From Nectonema munidae (lineage: Eukaryota > Nematomorpha > Nectonematoida > Nectonematidae): a DNA stretch of 64,000 nucleotides. The position numbers and the translations under genes were made by a program. Positions 1 through 11,800 of the stretch are shown in pieces. The notes below the pieces were generated by a model. The model did not search any database. It was given only the letters and a program-made list of their open reading frames with translations, and was not told where the DNA came from. The DNA lies in contig JAUIRK010000065.1 in assembly GCA_030549495.1 (NCBI GenBank), positions 10,001-74,000 on the forward strand, read 5' to 3'. Each line of letters begins with the position of its first letter. Position 1 is the first letter of the stretch.

Positions 1-1280
1 CTATCAGTGCTGATAAAAGATGTCTGTTAAAAAAACAAAATGTATTAAGAAATATAAGATATAATAGAAAACGTGAAAAAATCGAGATAGTATTTATTTC
101 AGCATCCCTGAAAAATATCATTTTTGCTCGGGGACATTATTTAAACAATATGATGCCATCTTTGATAGGGAAAGAATCATTATTTTTTATGGTGAAGTCT
201 TTAATCATTTGAAAAGTGTTTGTAATGTTGAAGCAATTTACATTGACGGAACATTTAAAAAGTCACCTAAACATTTTATGCAAATTTTTACAATACATGC
301 AATGCACAACAGAATCCAGATTCCTGTCCTCTATTGTTTACTTTGCAGTCAAAAAGAAGAAACTTATGTGTAATATTATTTTATTAATGAGCTTTATTTT
401 AAAAAACTTCATTAATATTTTTTTAGAAAAGTTTTTGAACACTTAAAAAATAACATAAATTTTGAAAATTTAAAATATGTTTGTGGAGATTTTGAAATGG
501 CAATAATATCAGCAGCTAAAAATGTAATTTGAACACTTTTTGTAGCTTTTAATTAATTTTTGTTATATTAGACTTTTCCATCAGCCAAATACTTAGGCTG
601 CTACTTTCATTTCACGCAAGCAATATATCGCAAGCTTTATCACTTGGATTTGGACTACTTTATATAAAAAATGAAAACTTTAGAAAATGTTTTTAGCTAT
701 AGGTTTTCAGCCTGTTCAAAAAGTAAGCACTTGTTGATGTATATATTTGAACAAATTAAATTAATTTTTTTAGGTTAAAATTGTTTGTGAAAAATTTTAA
801 AGAGTTAAAAATGGAAGCATTTTTTATATATTTCGAAAACACATGGTTTAAAATTTTTCCATATGAAATGTGATCAGTTTTCAAACGTAAAATTAGAACT
901 AATAATCATTGCGAAGGTTTCCATAACTCGTAAATACCTTTTATTAATTTAAATATTAATGTTCTAATTATCTACAAAGTTTAAGGTTACATTTTAAAAA
1001 TGACAAGACAACAATTTGGGAGGTTATTGACTTTTTTTTATCTATGAAGAAAACATGTTTTTAACGGATATGGAAGAAATTGAAAGAGTCAATTCTACCT
1101 ACTCAAAAAGTGGTGGATCATGGTCGGAGTCTAAAAAAAAGAAAAAACGATTGAAGAAATTTACTTGGATTTCGAAGAAAATAATGATGTTTACTTTTTT
1201 TTGTCAAGATTATCAAATCTTATTTCCAATCCAATCAAGCTGAACAAAAACAATTTTACCTCCGAAGATATAAGAAAATT
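1..1280 (+). mobile_element. MULE-type DNA transposon remnant (transposase), cut by window edge
   Basis: Broken plus-strand reading frames resemble a Mutator-like (MULE) transposase. Around 210-360 they give NVEAIYIDGTFKKSPKHF followed by HAMHNRIQIPVLYCLL, the DGTFK...IP.VY.L signature around the first catalytic Asp of animal MULE transposases. Around 475-520 CGDFEMAIISAAKN matches the second Asp motif, and 590-650 gives LGCYFHFTQAIYRK, the usual C-x-F-H-F-x-Q-A-x block. A lysine-rich tail near 1055-1180 fits the transposase C-terminus. Frames shift several times and stops interrupt it, so it cannot make a full protein. The left end lies outside the window and I saw no clear right inverted repeat. 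Confidence 0.72.
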
Positions 1281-1289
1281 TAATATTTC

Positions 1290-2700
1290 TTTTTTGAACG
1301 AAAAATCTAACAACTTTTCAATCAACTCAATTTTGAATTTATAATAAAGTTTTAATATGTTTTTTTGTTATGAAAGTAATTATAATGCGATTTTTAATAT
1401 TATATAATATTGTTGTTCATTTTTTGGTAAACTTTTTTAGTTATTAATTTTTATGCAAAAAATGATATTTTCGTGGCTGCACTATTAATTTTTTTTAACG
1501 AAAAAAATAAACTATTTTATTTTAAGTACATATTATATTTTTTATTGCAAATTTATAATAAAATGAATTAGTTTATAATAGTTTTTATATATGTTCAATC
1601 TTGTTCAAAACGGCATTTTAAAAAATAACTTACAATTATAACCTATAAATGAGTTTTACAAAAATATATTATATAAATTTCATATTTATTTTAAAAATAA
1701 AAATGGATAGAAAAAAAAGGTTAATTATATTTATAAAAATAATATATGACGATATGTTAAGTAATGTGGTGTATCACAAGCAACTTGGGTATATGAAACC
1801 TGTTAATTTTTATCACTCTCATACCCGTTTCGCACTTTACATCTTTATTATCAAGAGTCACATTTTGATTGGATATTTTATATGTCATTCATCATCATAC
1901 ACGCATCAATGAATTGTTAGCCTTTTGTTGTTATAAGCCTTTTCTCCTAGAACCGTTTTGTAATGAGTTGCTTTGTTGTTTGTTGTTATATGGGGGCGGT
2001 GGTGATGAGTTATTTTATTAGTTTTTAGCAAAGTTGTAACTTTACAAAATAACTTTACGCTGTATGATGAACTCACATATGATTGAAATTTTATGTCAAT
2101 GTATAATCATCGTGTGATGATAAGCTATTGATTTTTGGCATAGTTATATCTTTTCAATGTATTTTTCTCATTGATTGTGTTGCAAGAAAATAATAGAAAT
2201 AAGTTAGCACTATTCTAAAAATGAAAACTCATCATCACACCATATAATAACTAACTACTCTCTCTATATAATTAAACCAACTAATCAGACCATATAAAAA
2301 ACACTTTGATTGTGAGATTTTCAATGCTTTTTTCAAACAATTTCAAATTAACTTAGCCAATTCTAATATTGTGAATTCAATGGCCATCATATTTTTTGAT
2401 TAAAATCAATCAAAGTCCTGAAATTCAATTTGTTATCAACGCTATTTAAAATAATTTTATGATGCATACATATTTCAAGTATATTCCCTAATTAATAAAA
2501 TACTAAACTAATAAAATACCTATATAAATGAATTTTAATTTTATTTTAAACGTTCAACTTTTTCCATTCAATTCTTGTGTTTATTTTGTCCAAAAACGAA
2601 TCAAAAGAAGTCAAAAAGGAGAATGGTTAATTCAATAGTCTTAATATTTTTTGATGAAAATGAATCAAAGTTGTTAATAAAAAGTGATTCAAAATAGCTA
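1290..2700. other. AT-rich spacer with weak repeats
   Basis: No gene was recognised. An imperfect inverted repeat pairs 1985-2012 with about 2226-2252 (GGTGATGAGTT against AACTCATCATCACACC) and could be a small MITE of about 265 bp. A direct repeat of roughly 75 bp, diverged, links 2368-2442 with about 2628-2735 (shared core ATATTTTTTGAT). Both are seen by eye only. Confidence 0.3.
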
Positions 2701-3940
2701 CTCGCTTCAAAATTCATTTTTTATCAATGATAAGTAAAACTAGTCTGTCTCGTGGTTCGACTCCTATGTTTCGAGAGCAGCGAGATGCAAACACTATACC
2801 AAAGATCCTATGTTTCGAGCAAAGAGAGAAATGACCACGGGACCGCCTAGTATAATATATTTGAAAACAAATTAAAAGGATAGATATTTTGAAGTGGTGA
2901 TATAATAACTTGAAGTTTATAAAAATGATAAATATATATTGGAAAAAGAGTGTCTCCATTTTTATTATCAACTGATACTTTTCAAACTACTTTCCTACTA
3001 TTTTCTGGAATGTGGTTCAGGAATCCTGCTATTTCCTTATGAATAAAAACCTTTAAAAAAATTAACTTAAAGGGGCGATTTATAGGAAGAAATTCACTGA
3101 TAAATATCGCGTTAAATTTATGTCTTTATCGATTTTTCGGAGCGGAATTCGTAGAAGCATTCGTCAAAAAATACCCGTATAGATATCGATAAACCTCTTC
3201 TATAAAATCAACAAATGGTCCATACGCACCCTAAGAAATACTCTGGACAATCGTGCATATTTTGAGCAAAGCGAGATCCACTTGGTCTGCCAAGACCACA
3301 GGAGACAAGAAACAGAGAAATGTAAGAAAGTATATGAAACATACAAAGTATAGCGCGTTTGTTAGGCATATACTGTATAATTAAATATACATTTTTGATG
3401 AACTTGAGAATACCAATTTCAAGTGAAACTTTCTTAATTCACATGCTTTTTAATTGGATGCTAGATACAAAATATATAAAATGGGAGAAACAAAAAAATA
3501 ACAAGGCTATGCTCACCAAAATTTTTATCAGCTGGAAGATTCATGCATGGGCGGAAAGAACAAAGGCTTAAGGTAACCTTTGTTCACTTGTGGGCAAAGG
3601 ATTATGTTTTCCAAGAAATTATAACTAGGTCCCCTGGCGATAGATTTACAAAATATGTATGTACACATAGTTATACTTATTATATACTATACATATAAAC
3701 ATTTATTAAACTACTGATTTTTATCAATATGATTTTATATATTGATCGTTTACTTTTCATAGAAAGATTCAGGAAAGAAAAATAGTAAAAGCTGAAAATA
3801 TTTATTAAATAATTTTTATTTTGAAACACATAGTTTAGTAGAATTATTATTACATATGAGAACAATTATTTACTGAAACACATTGTTAATCTTGTAACTA
3901 CATGTAAGAAAAATATTAACAAACCTCATTCTAATGCGAA
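2701..3940. other. Spacer with a duplicated 14-bp motif
   Basis: No gene was recognised. TCCTATGTTTCGAG occurs at 2762-2775 and again at 2806-2819, followed both times by a GC..AGAGAG- or GCGAG-like run. A related stretch (GAGCAAAGCGAG) sits at about 3265. A B-box-like GGTTCGACTCC lies at 2755-2765, but no A box lies upstream in the same orientation. This could be the end of a dispersed repeat; function unknown. Confidence 0.25.
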
Positions 3941-3944
3941 ATTT

Positions 3945-4510
3945 GTACTTGGTGTTTAGTTACCAGTGTCTCAATGTTTGGTGAACTGCAGGAGGTGGCT
4001 ACTCTTTGGTTATTTTCAAGGTGATTGTCCGCCAGCCTAAATCTTGTTTATGATTTTGCATATTTCATTTTCGTAAACAGCTGCTCACATATATAAGTAC
4101 TCCCGAATAGTGACATTTTCTTTCTTGCAAAATCTGTGATCCTGTGGAAAGCTTCTTTGGGTAGATTTTTATAAAACTTCCGTAAGGAATAATCTCTCAT
4201 TTTTCATCTCAAATCTTCATTTCCTTGAAGTTCAATCAATTCCATCTGCAAACAGGGATAGACTTGCCTTTCATTTCCATAAATTGGAAAATTTCACTTG
4301 TAAGATCATAAAATCGTTTAAACATTTTTCTTTTGCTCAACCATCGCACCTCACAGTAGTAAACCAAATCTCCATATTCTGCCTCGACGACATCCTCAAT
4401 AAATTCTTTAAACTGACGGTTATTTAATGCTCGAGATTTTATAAAATTGATACTCGAAACTACTCTAGACATGACGTGTTCAAATTTGAGGGCTTGGCAC
4501 ACAAATTCTC
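3945..4510 (-). mobile_element. hAT transposon remnant, ZBED/GTF2IRD2-like transposase C-terminal part
   Basis: The minus strand from 4502 to 4236 reads FEHVMSRVVSSINFIKSRAL...DLVYYCEVRWLSKRKMFKRF, matching the 'N-x-I-(R/K)-(S/A)-R-(A/P)-L ... Y-x-E-V-R-W-L-S-(R/K)-G/K' block of animal hAT transposases of the ZBED5/GTF2IRD2 type. Continuing to about 3945 in shifted frames gives FGSTYICEQLFTKMKYAKS and TRFRLADNHLE, the C-terminal dimerisation region. Frame breaks show it is inactive. No zinc-finger N-terminal part was found. Confidence 0.7.
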
Positions 4511-4514
4511 TTGG

Positions 4515-5530
4515 TGAATTATGCAGTGAAACACGGAAAATCTTTTGTGTCTATGTTCATAAAAGTTAACTCCTTTTTATTTTTAGAAGTTAAGCCATCT
4601 GTTGCTAAACCATGAAGTTTTTCAAAATAGAGATTAATAGAAAGGAAAATGGTGAAAAAATCCAACTTTATTCAGAGGGGTTTACCAAACGATGGAAAAG
4701 GGATTAAAGATTATATTCTTTAAATGCTTCTTAAAAGATTATCCTATACAAATACAAAATAAAAATATTTTTTTTGAAAATTAAACTATTTTATCGATCA
4801 CATGGTTCTTAATCATCTCTTATATCCTACCTAAAGCGCTTCTACTGTTAATTTTTTAATAAATAGAAAGCACAATAGAATAAGTAAGAATTGCGCAGTA
4901 CACAATATCGCTATACGAACGCCCAATTTGTTCAGTATTATCCTCTGATGCTATACTCTATTATATGTTCAGAGTCGTCAAAATGTTTAGCCACGTTTTG
5001 ATAATGTATTTAATTTTAAATCATTTTATCAATTATTTTTAAAAAGATAGAAAAACAAAATTTCTTATTTACAGATTTTTGGTGATAATTTTTGAATGAA
5101 TACTATTAATAAAAAATTGATCAAATTTGTTTTCTATTGAAAATTTTCACATGCCAGGTAAAAGGTATCCCTAAACTAAATAATTAAAAAATAAATAAAA
5201 CTTATTCTCAAGGATCCATAATTAATTTGTAACATTAAAATTCTGTTTGAGCACTGCTTTAGCATTTCAAAAAATCCTAAGTGATCGTTAGGGTTAGGGT
5301 GATATGGGAATAGCTTTGTCTCCATGGCTAGGTTATTGTATTTTGTATTGATAGCACTTTTTAGCGCACCACACTTTTATGGCGCATTACAGTTTGTTCT
5401 TAAGGCGGTAAAGAATACACTTGCTAAGATTCCTTCTTTTTTAAATGTCATAAAGGGAATATTTTCAAAAATAAATTAAAGATGTTAACAAAGTTGTCAA
5501 ATTTAAAGTAACCTCAAAATTTTTATTTAA
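4515..5530. other. AT-rich spacer downstream of the LanC-like gene
   Basis: No gene or recognisable mobile element. Two TTAGGG units stand in tandem at about 5288-5300, too short to count as more than a chance telomere-like match. Confidence 0.3.
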
Positions 5531-5535
5531 ATACA

Positions 5536-5541
5536 TTTATT
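5536..5541 (-). promoter_or_regulatory. Candidate polyadenylation signal of the LanC-like gene
   Basis: AATAAA on the minus strand, 40 nt after the stop codon at 5581-5583. A second copy lies at 5522-5527. In DNA this AT-rich such hexamers arise often, so only position supports it. Confidence 0.4.
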
Positions 5542-5580
5542 TTTAACGCAGGAATAGAAAAATGGGTGTTGATGAAAAGC

Positions 5581-6824
5581 TTATATTTCATAAGCTGGGA
5601 ACTTAGATTGCTTAGGAATTAGCATGTCTTGTAGAAAATATAGCACTCCTGCAACACCTTCATACAAAGAAAATGGAGAATCGGGAAGTCTGCATTCTCT
5701 TCTTCCATATCCCTCTAACCACTTGACGGCGAAAAAAGCTCTCCTCAGGTGCTTGGAGTCATTCGTGAGGTTGAACAAGGCCAAATGGCAGTACGCATTG
5801 CCACAAACGCCATGGCAAATTCCGTAGCCTTTTTTGAGAAATCCTCTTTCCCACACGACGTCACCGCATTTCAGAGCAGTGCGTAAATAGGAAGGATCGT
5901 CGAAGATTTGAAAGGCCTTGATGAAAGTGTAGACGACTCCTGGAGCGCCATGACACCAATGCACCAGTTTGTCTTTGTCAGGCGGCAACGAGGAAGGGAA
6001 ATTGCCGCTTTCGAACGCCAGTTGTTGCAAAAAGTTTAGCGAGTTTTTAAGGAGGTGCAAGTCACTTTCACTGAAAATATCACTTTTTATCTCATAAACG
6101 AGTGACAGAACGTAGAAGACGCCAGCAATGCCGTGAGCAGCGCCCACGTATTTCGATCCACGCCACTCATACATCAGAGTGTCTTTAAGGCCTACGGACT
6201 CCGCATACTTCTTTCCTCTAAAAATGATAACTTTGCTGCATTAACTTCTCTTATTTTCGCTTTGTGTTCTTCGCTGCACTCACAATAAACTTTTATTAGC
6301 GAAAGCAAGTATCCCGATCTCCCATAAAGCACTTCATCAGGCAAAGAATCGCTTTGAAACACTTTCAATTCAAACATGGCAATCAAGGTGTTCAAACAAT
6401 TCATAGCGTCGGCTAGGTTACTGCACTCTTTATTAATGTAATATCCAAGCACTAAACTTCCTGCATTTCCAATTAAGTAAGAAACTTTGGTTGTATCTTT
6501 TTTTGAAAAAGGGTATTCCATAGAATTTGATGCAAGTTCCTTGCAACGCGAGAAAAAAATGTCTTTTTCACTGTTTAACACTCTATTTTTAGACAATTGA
6601 AAATAAAGTAGGGATATTCCTGTTATCCCAGTATAAATAGAAAAGTCACTTTCTTCAACGTTTCCAATGTTTTGTTCGAAGTAGTGCAGGAATGACTTCA
6701 ATAAAGTTAATACACAATCCTTGCTTGCCCCTTCTAAAAAGCCTTCACTATCTATGCCAACTGAAATTTCTTCTTCTCTAAAAGAATGTTCAAAAAATCG
6801 CGAAGTCATTAATGATTTTATCAA
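5581..6824 (-). CDS. LanC-like protein (LANCL1/LANCL2 family), intronless, with one phase break
   Basis: Encodes a homologue of eukaryotic lanthionine-synthetase-like proteins: seven-fold alpha/alpha barrels that bind zinc and, in mammals, glutathione. Two blocks, 6824-6192 and about 6215-5581, together give about 407 residues, close to the usual 400. The first carries YTGITGISLLYFQL and DEVLYGRSGYLLSL; the second MYEWRGSKYVGAAHGIAGV, VHWCHGAPGV and KKGYGICHGVCGNAY. The Cys of HWCHG and the Cys-His of ICHG are the family's three zinc ligands, all present. The end (FSLYEGVAGVLYFLQDM...FPAYEI) matches the family C-terminus. Start: Met at 6824, or Met6 at 6807-6809 (TSRFFEHSF), which fits relatives better. 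Near 6210-6225 the frame slips: the minus-strand T5 run is one base short for a continuous protein. No intron of plausible size explains this, so it is a sequencing or assembly error or a recent inactivating change. LANCL1 and LANCL2 cannot be told apart here. Confidence 0.88.
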
Positions 6825-6829
6825 TATTC

Positions 6830-7895
6830 TTTAAAGCCTAAAATTAAATAAAATTTAGAATAAAATAATCACTTTAAAAGCAAATGAAAAAAAGTTTTCC
6901 GTCTCCTTCATTCAGAGATTTTCGAAAAAACTCGCCCGAGAGGAAATGGAGTCTTAGTCCTTTTTTGATAGTGTAGCAAAGATTTGAAATTCAGAGGACT
7001 CCCGGTCGAGACTAGTTTTTTCAAAGAATAACTTTTCAAGAGATACAAGTGTTTCATCACCAACTTGAAATCACTAAAACATTCAAATAATTACATGCAT
7101 AAAAACACGCTAAATATTCAAATAAACTTAATGTACAGAAATAAAAATATATGTAACACTAAAATATCTCTGTACCAAGGTCGACTGAATCCTACCATGG
7201 CAGCCTCCAAATAATGATAATTCCTAAATGTTGAAAGACAATTTAACTATTATTTTGAAACACTAGCCAAATCGAAGTTCATCTGGGAAGCAGCAAAGTG
7301 CAAAGGAGTAAACATCACGTCAGTGTAAATGAGTGCAAATACAGCATGTTTCCTCCAAAGAATCGCTAGAAAGAGAAAAAACTTTTTCTCCAATCTTGCC
7401 TCCGAAATAGTGAAATGAAATTTCATCCAACCAAAAATTTTGAATTATTGCACGAATTTTCTCTTTCGAAACTTTTATAATTGGAGAAAATCTTCATCAA
7501 TGACATGAGCGAATTTGCAATATCGACATCTGAGACACGAGGTTGAAATGATAACGGATGTTAGTAATAAAATAATAATTTCTTACTATAAGGTAATAAA
7601 ATATAAATTAGATAAAAAATTGATCTCAAAATTTTGTTTTTATCATTCATTCTTGTCCATTTCACAACAATTTGGAATGTCAAAGAAACAAAACATAATG
7701 TATGGTATTCATAATTCCATTTTCACGAAGCCCTAAATAAAAGCATAAAATTCCTATCTATTCTTATCAACTGCATAAATGTGTAGAAAAAGGAGTTATA
7801 ATTTATAATTAAAATGAGTCCTATGTCTGGTGCTTGGAAGCTGAAAGCAAAAAATAAGTCTTTCTACGTTATGTTAGTCAAGATGTTTCTAAAAT
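6830..7895. other. Spacer upstream of the LanC-like gene
   Basis: No gene recognised. Short reading frames here match no family I know. The LanC-like promoter should lie just above 6824, but I see no defined element. Confidence 0.3.
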
Positions 7896-7899
7896 AAAG

Positions 7900-8110
7900 A
7901 CAGCTGTTAATAAGAAAAAACCGCAAACTGTTTTAGACTACAATAATGATAAAACGGACGTAGATGCTTTCGGTCGAATGGCGCGAAGCTTCACTTGCTA
8001 TAGGACATCAAGAAGATGAGCTATGCCAATTTTCTTGATATCGCCGATAGTAAGGGTTGGTAATAGTAATATATGCATTCTAAACCTACATGCCAAATTT
8101 GCATCCAAGC
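7900..8110 (+). mobile_element. piggyBac transposase C-terminal remnant
   Basis: Plus strand about 7919-8040 reads KPQTVLDYNNDKTDVDAF, then GRMARSFTCYRTSRR, then a frame-shifted AMPIF. This matches the conserved piggyBac block K-P-x-x-x-x-D-Y-N-x-x-K-x-x-V-D-x-x-D...R-x-x-R-W-P-x-x-x-F. It is a short, frame-shifted fragment without ends. A separate piggyBac piece lies on the other strand at 17.9-19.0 kb. Confidence 0.62.
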
Positions 8111-8615
8111 ATTTCAAAAGGTGGGAGAAAATACTTTACCACGAACGTGGCCTTATCTCTAAGATAAAAGTCTATGAGAAGCAGATGTGATAACGTATCT
8201 ACTCGTATCCTTTGGACTTTTTGGGGGTTTAATAAAAGATATTACGTGCTCCAATCTTTAAGTGGTCGTGGTTATGTTTTCTATCAAATTGTTATCCAAG
8301 AAACAGAAATACGAGAAAATGCCAAAATTGGCCTTTAAAATTGCGTTTGACGTAAAACTCCGACTTCGTTCTTCGAGCGTTTAATGCGGTAAAAGTCAAC
8401 TTTTATTCCTCGATTTGAATCTCAATGCACAAAGAATACTTTCACTATAACTAAATTTCCACTACTCCACTTAACTTTTCTCAAAAGTGCGCGTTTATTT
8501 GAAAAAACTTTTAAAGAGATCTCTAATTCCTGACATGTGATACTCGATTAAATGCCACGTTGAAAATAAAAAAGGACAATTTTTAAAATAAAAAAATGTC
8601 AAAAAGTTGCATGTC

Positions 8616-8621
8616 TTTATT
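8616..8621 (-). promoter_or_regulatory. Candidate polyadenylation signal of WDR61
   Basis: AATAAA on the minus strand, 89 nt past the WDR61 stop codon (8710-8712). Spacing suits a short 3' UTR. Confidence 0.45.
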
Positions 8622-8709
8622 GATGGGTATAAAAAGGGATACAACTTTGCAAACTCTTTTCCTCAATTCTTGAGAATACGAACTGATGGAGATTTGGACA
8701 AGAAGGTGG

Positions 8710-8887
8710 CTAGCGCTCGTTGATCGAGCATTCGTAGATGTTTATTGATTTGTCATCGGAGACAGACACTGCCAAATTCCCAATGTTGTTGTATTTGCAA
8801 GCCCACACCTGATCATTGTGTTCGTTTATTGAGTACGTGCATCTACGCTCTTTAAAGTCCCAAAACTTGACAGTGTTGTCCGAAGAA
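8710..8887 (-). CDS. WDR61: WDR61 last exon
   Basis: Encodes [33 protein letters not shown] and [15 protein letters not shown], then TAG at 8710-8712. It closes the propeller as in relatives (DQVWGVKYN...IHIYDCP). Confidence 0.93.
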
Positions 8888-11800
8888 CTAAAAAGAAATG
8901 CAAATGGCTTACAATCCTTTCAACCCGACTCTAAACATGGAAGAACCTATTTTAATTTTTAAGGTAAACTATATCTTTGAACATAAAAAACAAAAATTTT
9001 GGATTCTATGCTGTAATTGAACTAAAATTCTTATGGTTATCGTAGCCTATAAAGTGGAAGCTAGTGACCCACTTTCAAAGTCTGCCCATTATCCTCAATA
9101 ACGAAAAGAATAGACATTATAGAGGAACGCAGTCGTAACATCAAATTTAATATTTGGGTGATTCAAATTCCTCTTTCCAAATATTTTAAGCAAGTTAATA
9201 TTTTTTACGTGTTCGTGTGTACTCCTATTCGCATGGCATGAAATGAGTCCGTAAAGATTTATCGAAAGAAAAATAAAAACGCTACTACTGGACTTCAAAC
9301 ACGCTTCTCGTAATGTTCTGGCTCTCATATTTTTTGATTAAAAGACGCTTTTCATCGTTTACGTACGAACGAAGGTCTCAACTGCAAAAAACACTCTGTC
9401 TTCTCATAAAGGGATTCAAATTGTATTTATTACACAGTGCTCATTTCCTCTGAAAAATTGCTAAATTAGCTGCATTCACCATGACTTCGAAAAGCAATGC
9501 TAACTTTCAAAAAATCATTTTAGCTAAAGGTACATAAAATAGACCATTTCAAAAAGCTCAGTCAAAATATTTGAAAGAAACAGTAAAAACATTCTCGTCA
9601 AAAAGATGATTTGTAAATAATAAATGAATTCCTTCAACTCTGTGATTTATTTGTGTTTGTCATTTAAGCAGGAAACTATGTTATTACTCGGGAAAGAAAA
9701 GGAGGCTGGCACAGAAGGAAAAAAGAAAGGAAGAGATTGTAAAGTTAAAGGGTGAGATTACTTAGTGCAGTCAGGGAGATGAAAAGGAAGCGAGGTTATT
9801 GATGATTATTTTAAAATTAAAATTTTTCAATGCACTCTTTCTGATCTATCTTTAGTATGACTTACAATAGTATGAACATTGTTATCATTTATAGGGTATT
9901 TCACACGTTTTCCCCAATAAACGCCCCTTAGAAGACATTTTTCAAAGAAACACATTCTACTTATAAATTATAATTCCTCTCACAACAAAAACTTGGAAAA
10001 GTAATATAAAATATTTTAAAGAAGGCAAAATTTAGTATTTTCCTATCGTTGATATCTTGCATGCATATGAAGTTTGGTGTTTATCTTCCAAATTTAATGT
10101 TCAGTTCGACATTATTGAAATTAATTGTGAAGATAGGCCTTCTTTCATTACTTGAAACTTTATTTAAAGCAAGAAATCCTCTTCCGAAAGTGCGTAGAGA
10201 ATTTTAAACATGTTCGATATCTAAAATTCACATTCGCATATCATTGAAATTCATATCCGAATAATGACTATCCTAGTAATTTTCCAAAATCACCTTTGCT
10301 TCAATCAAGCGAAATATGTAAAGTTATCCGTTACTTTTCACATTGTCATTCATAAGAGTTTCAAGGCGCCAAATTTGACCACTGATTGATAGCTCAATTT
10401 TATTTGAATATGCCATGATGGTCCATGGAGTTGTTTTACATAGACAAGACGTTTTTTTATGATAAATAATGGACATAAATTTTGTAATAATGTCAGATTC
10501 ACTTTTATCTGATACATCAGTAATGCAATTAAGCTGAGAAATGAAAAAGTGAGATACCTATTCTTGGATACATTGAAAAATAAGGACTGAGGATTTAATT
10601 TAAGAACATCGCTATTCAAAGCACGAATTCTTTAAACGTTTTGCGAAATACACATGGGAAGTGTCGACAACAAATTGGAATATTAGAACGCGCAAAGCTG
10701 GGGACCAAGAGGCGAAGCTAGAGAGTTACAAGTTTGAAACGGTCACTTGTAAAAATCTACCTTATTTAGCCCAGCATGGCATTGCTAGAATGGAGTTAGA
10801 TATCTCTTGAAGTTCAAGTGTACACTTAGCAAAAAATGTAAAAATTCAAAATTATTTATTTCATAAAAAATATTTTTTGATGGAAGCTTGAAAAATAATT
10901 TAAAGTATAAAATTTCAATCTTACGAATGTTATTTCTTTCAATTGAAAACAAAAATTACAATTTTGCATCAAAATATTTTCTTGGCATGCGAGTAAATTT
11001 TCCTTATCTTTTAGTTACAATTAAATAAATATTTTGCATTTTAATTTTTTAGTCCAATTTTAACTTTCATAGTACTCAATTGATTTTTGAATCCCAATAT
11101 GAAATTACAATAATCTTTTTTTATTTCGAGAATAACAAAAACAAGATGTGTATGCGATCTTCATTGTAAACAGAAATAAATATGGATAATTATTGCATTG
11201 GGAAATGAATATTAACTAGAACGACTGTTATGGAGTGTTTGGAAAAAAATGCGCGATTTTTATACTCATATAATAAAAATTAAAATTAGAAAAATGGAAG
11301 AATGAGTTATCTGATGAAAGTAGGGCGTCTTTCTTAAATTAAATTTAAAAAATTTGCAAAAAAATTTGTAGCAAAAGTAGTGAAAGATGAAATAAAAGAA
11401 CAATAAAATGAAGAGATAAATGTCTCATTGTTTTACAAACTGCATAGAAAGAGTCTAGTAGCGCTTCAAGCAAAGGTCTGTAAAAAGTATATAGAAGCTT
11501 TGAAGAATGAAGGGAATGAATGTGACAGGGTTTTAGATGGTGACAAAATTGAAGGTAAAAATAGATTTGAGAAGGTATTGGTAAGTTGAAAAGTGGTAAA
11601 GATAGTGGTGCATCTGAAATATTAAAAAAACCTTGGCGCTTCTCAACATGGGAAACAGATTATTTTGCAAATAGAAAATAAAATTCTATATGGAGATAAC
11701 ATGCCAGAAGACCGGAGATTAGCACCTCTAATTTACAAGAAAGGTTGTGTTATGGAATGTAGCAGTAAAGATTTGCTAAAACTGGCTTGAAAGATTATTA

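Noticed and set aside
2738-2830. tRNA-like signals (GGTTCGACTCC on plus, TGGTATAGTG on minus)
   Set aside because: The A-like and B-like boxes lie on opposite strands or at wrong spacing, and no cloverleaf can be drawn.
5286-5302. Telomere-like TTAGGG repeats
   Set aside because: Only two units; not enough to mean an interstitial telomere.
6212-6226. A 14-nt intron in the LanC-like gene that would restore the frame
   Set aside because: Far too short for animal spliceosomal introns, and all other introns here are at least 50 nt. A missing base is simpler.
10350-10619. Minus-strand frame considered as the missing WDR61 sixth-blade exon
   Set aside because: Only vague similarity; the true exon ([14 protein letters not shown]) was found at 12930-13022 with matching phases.
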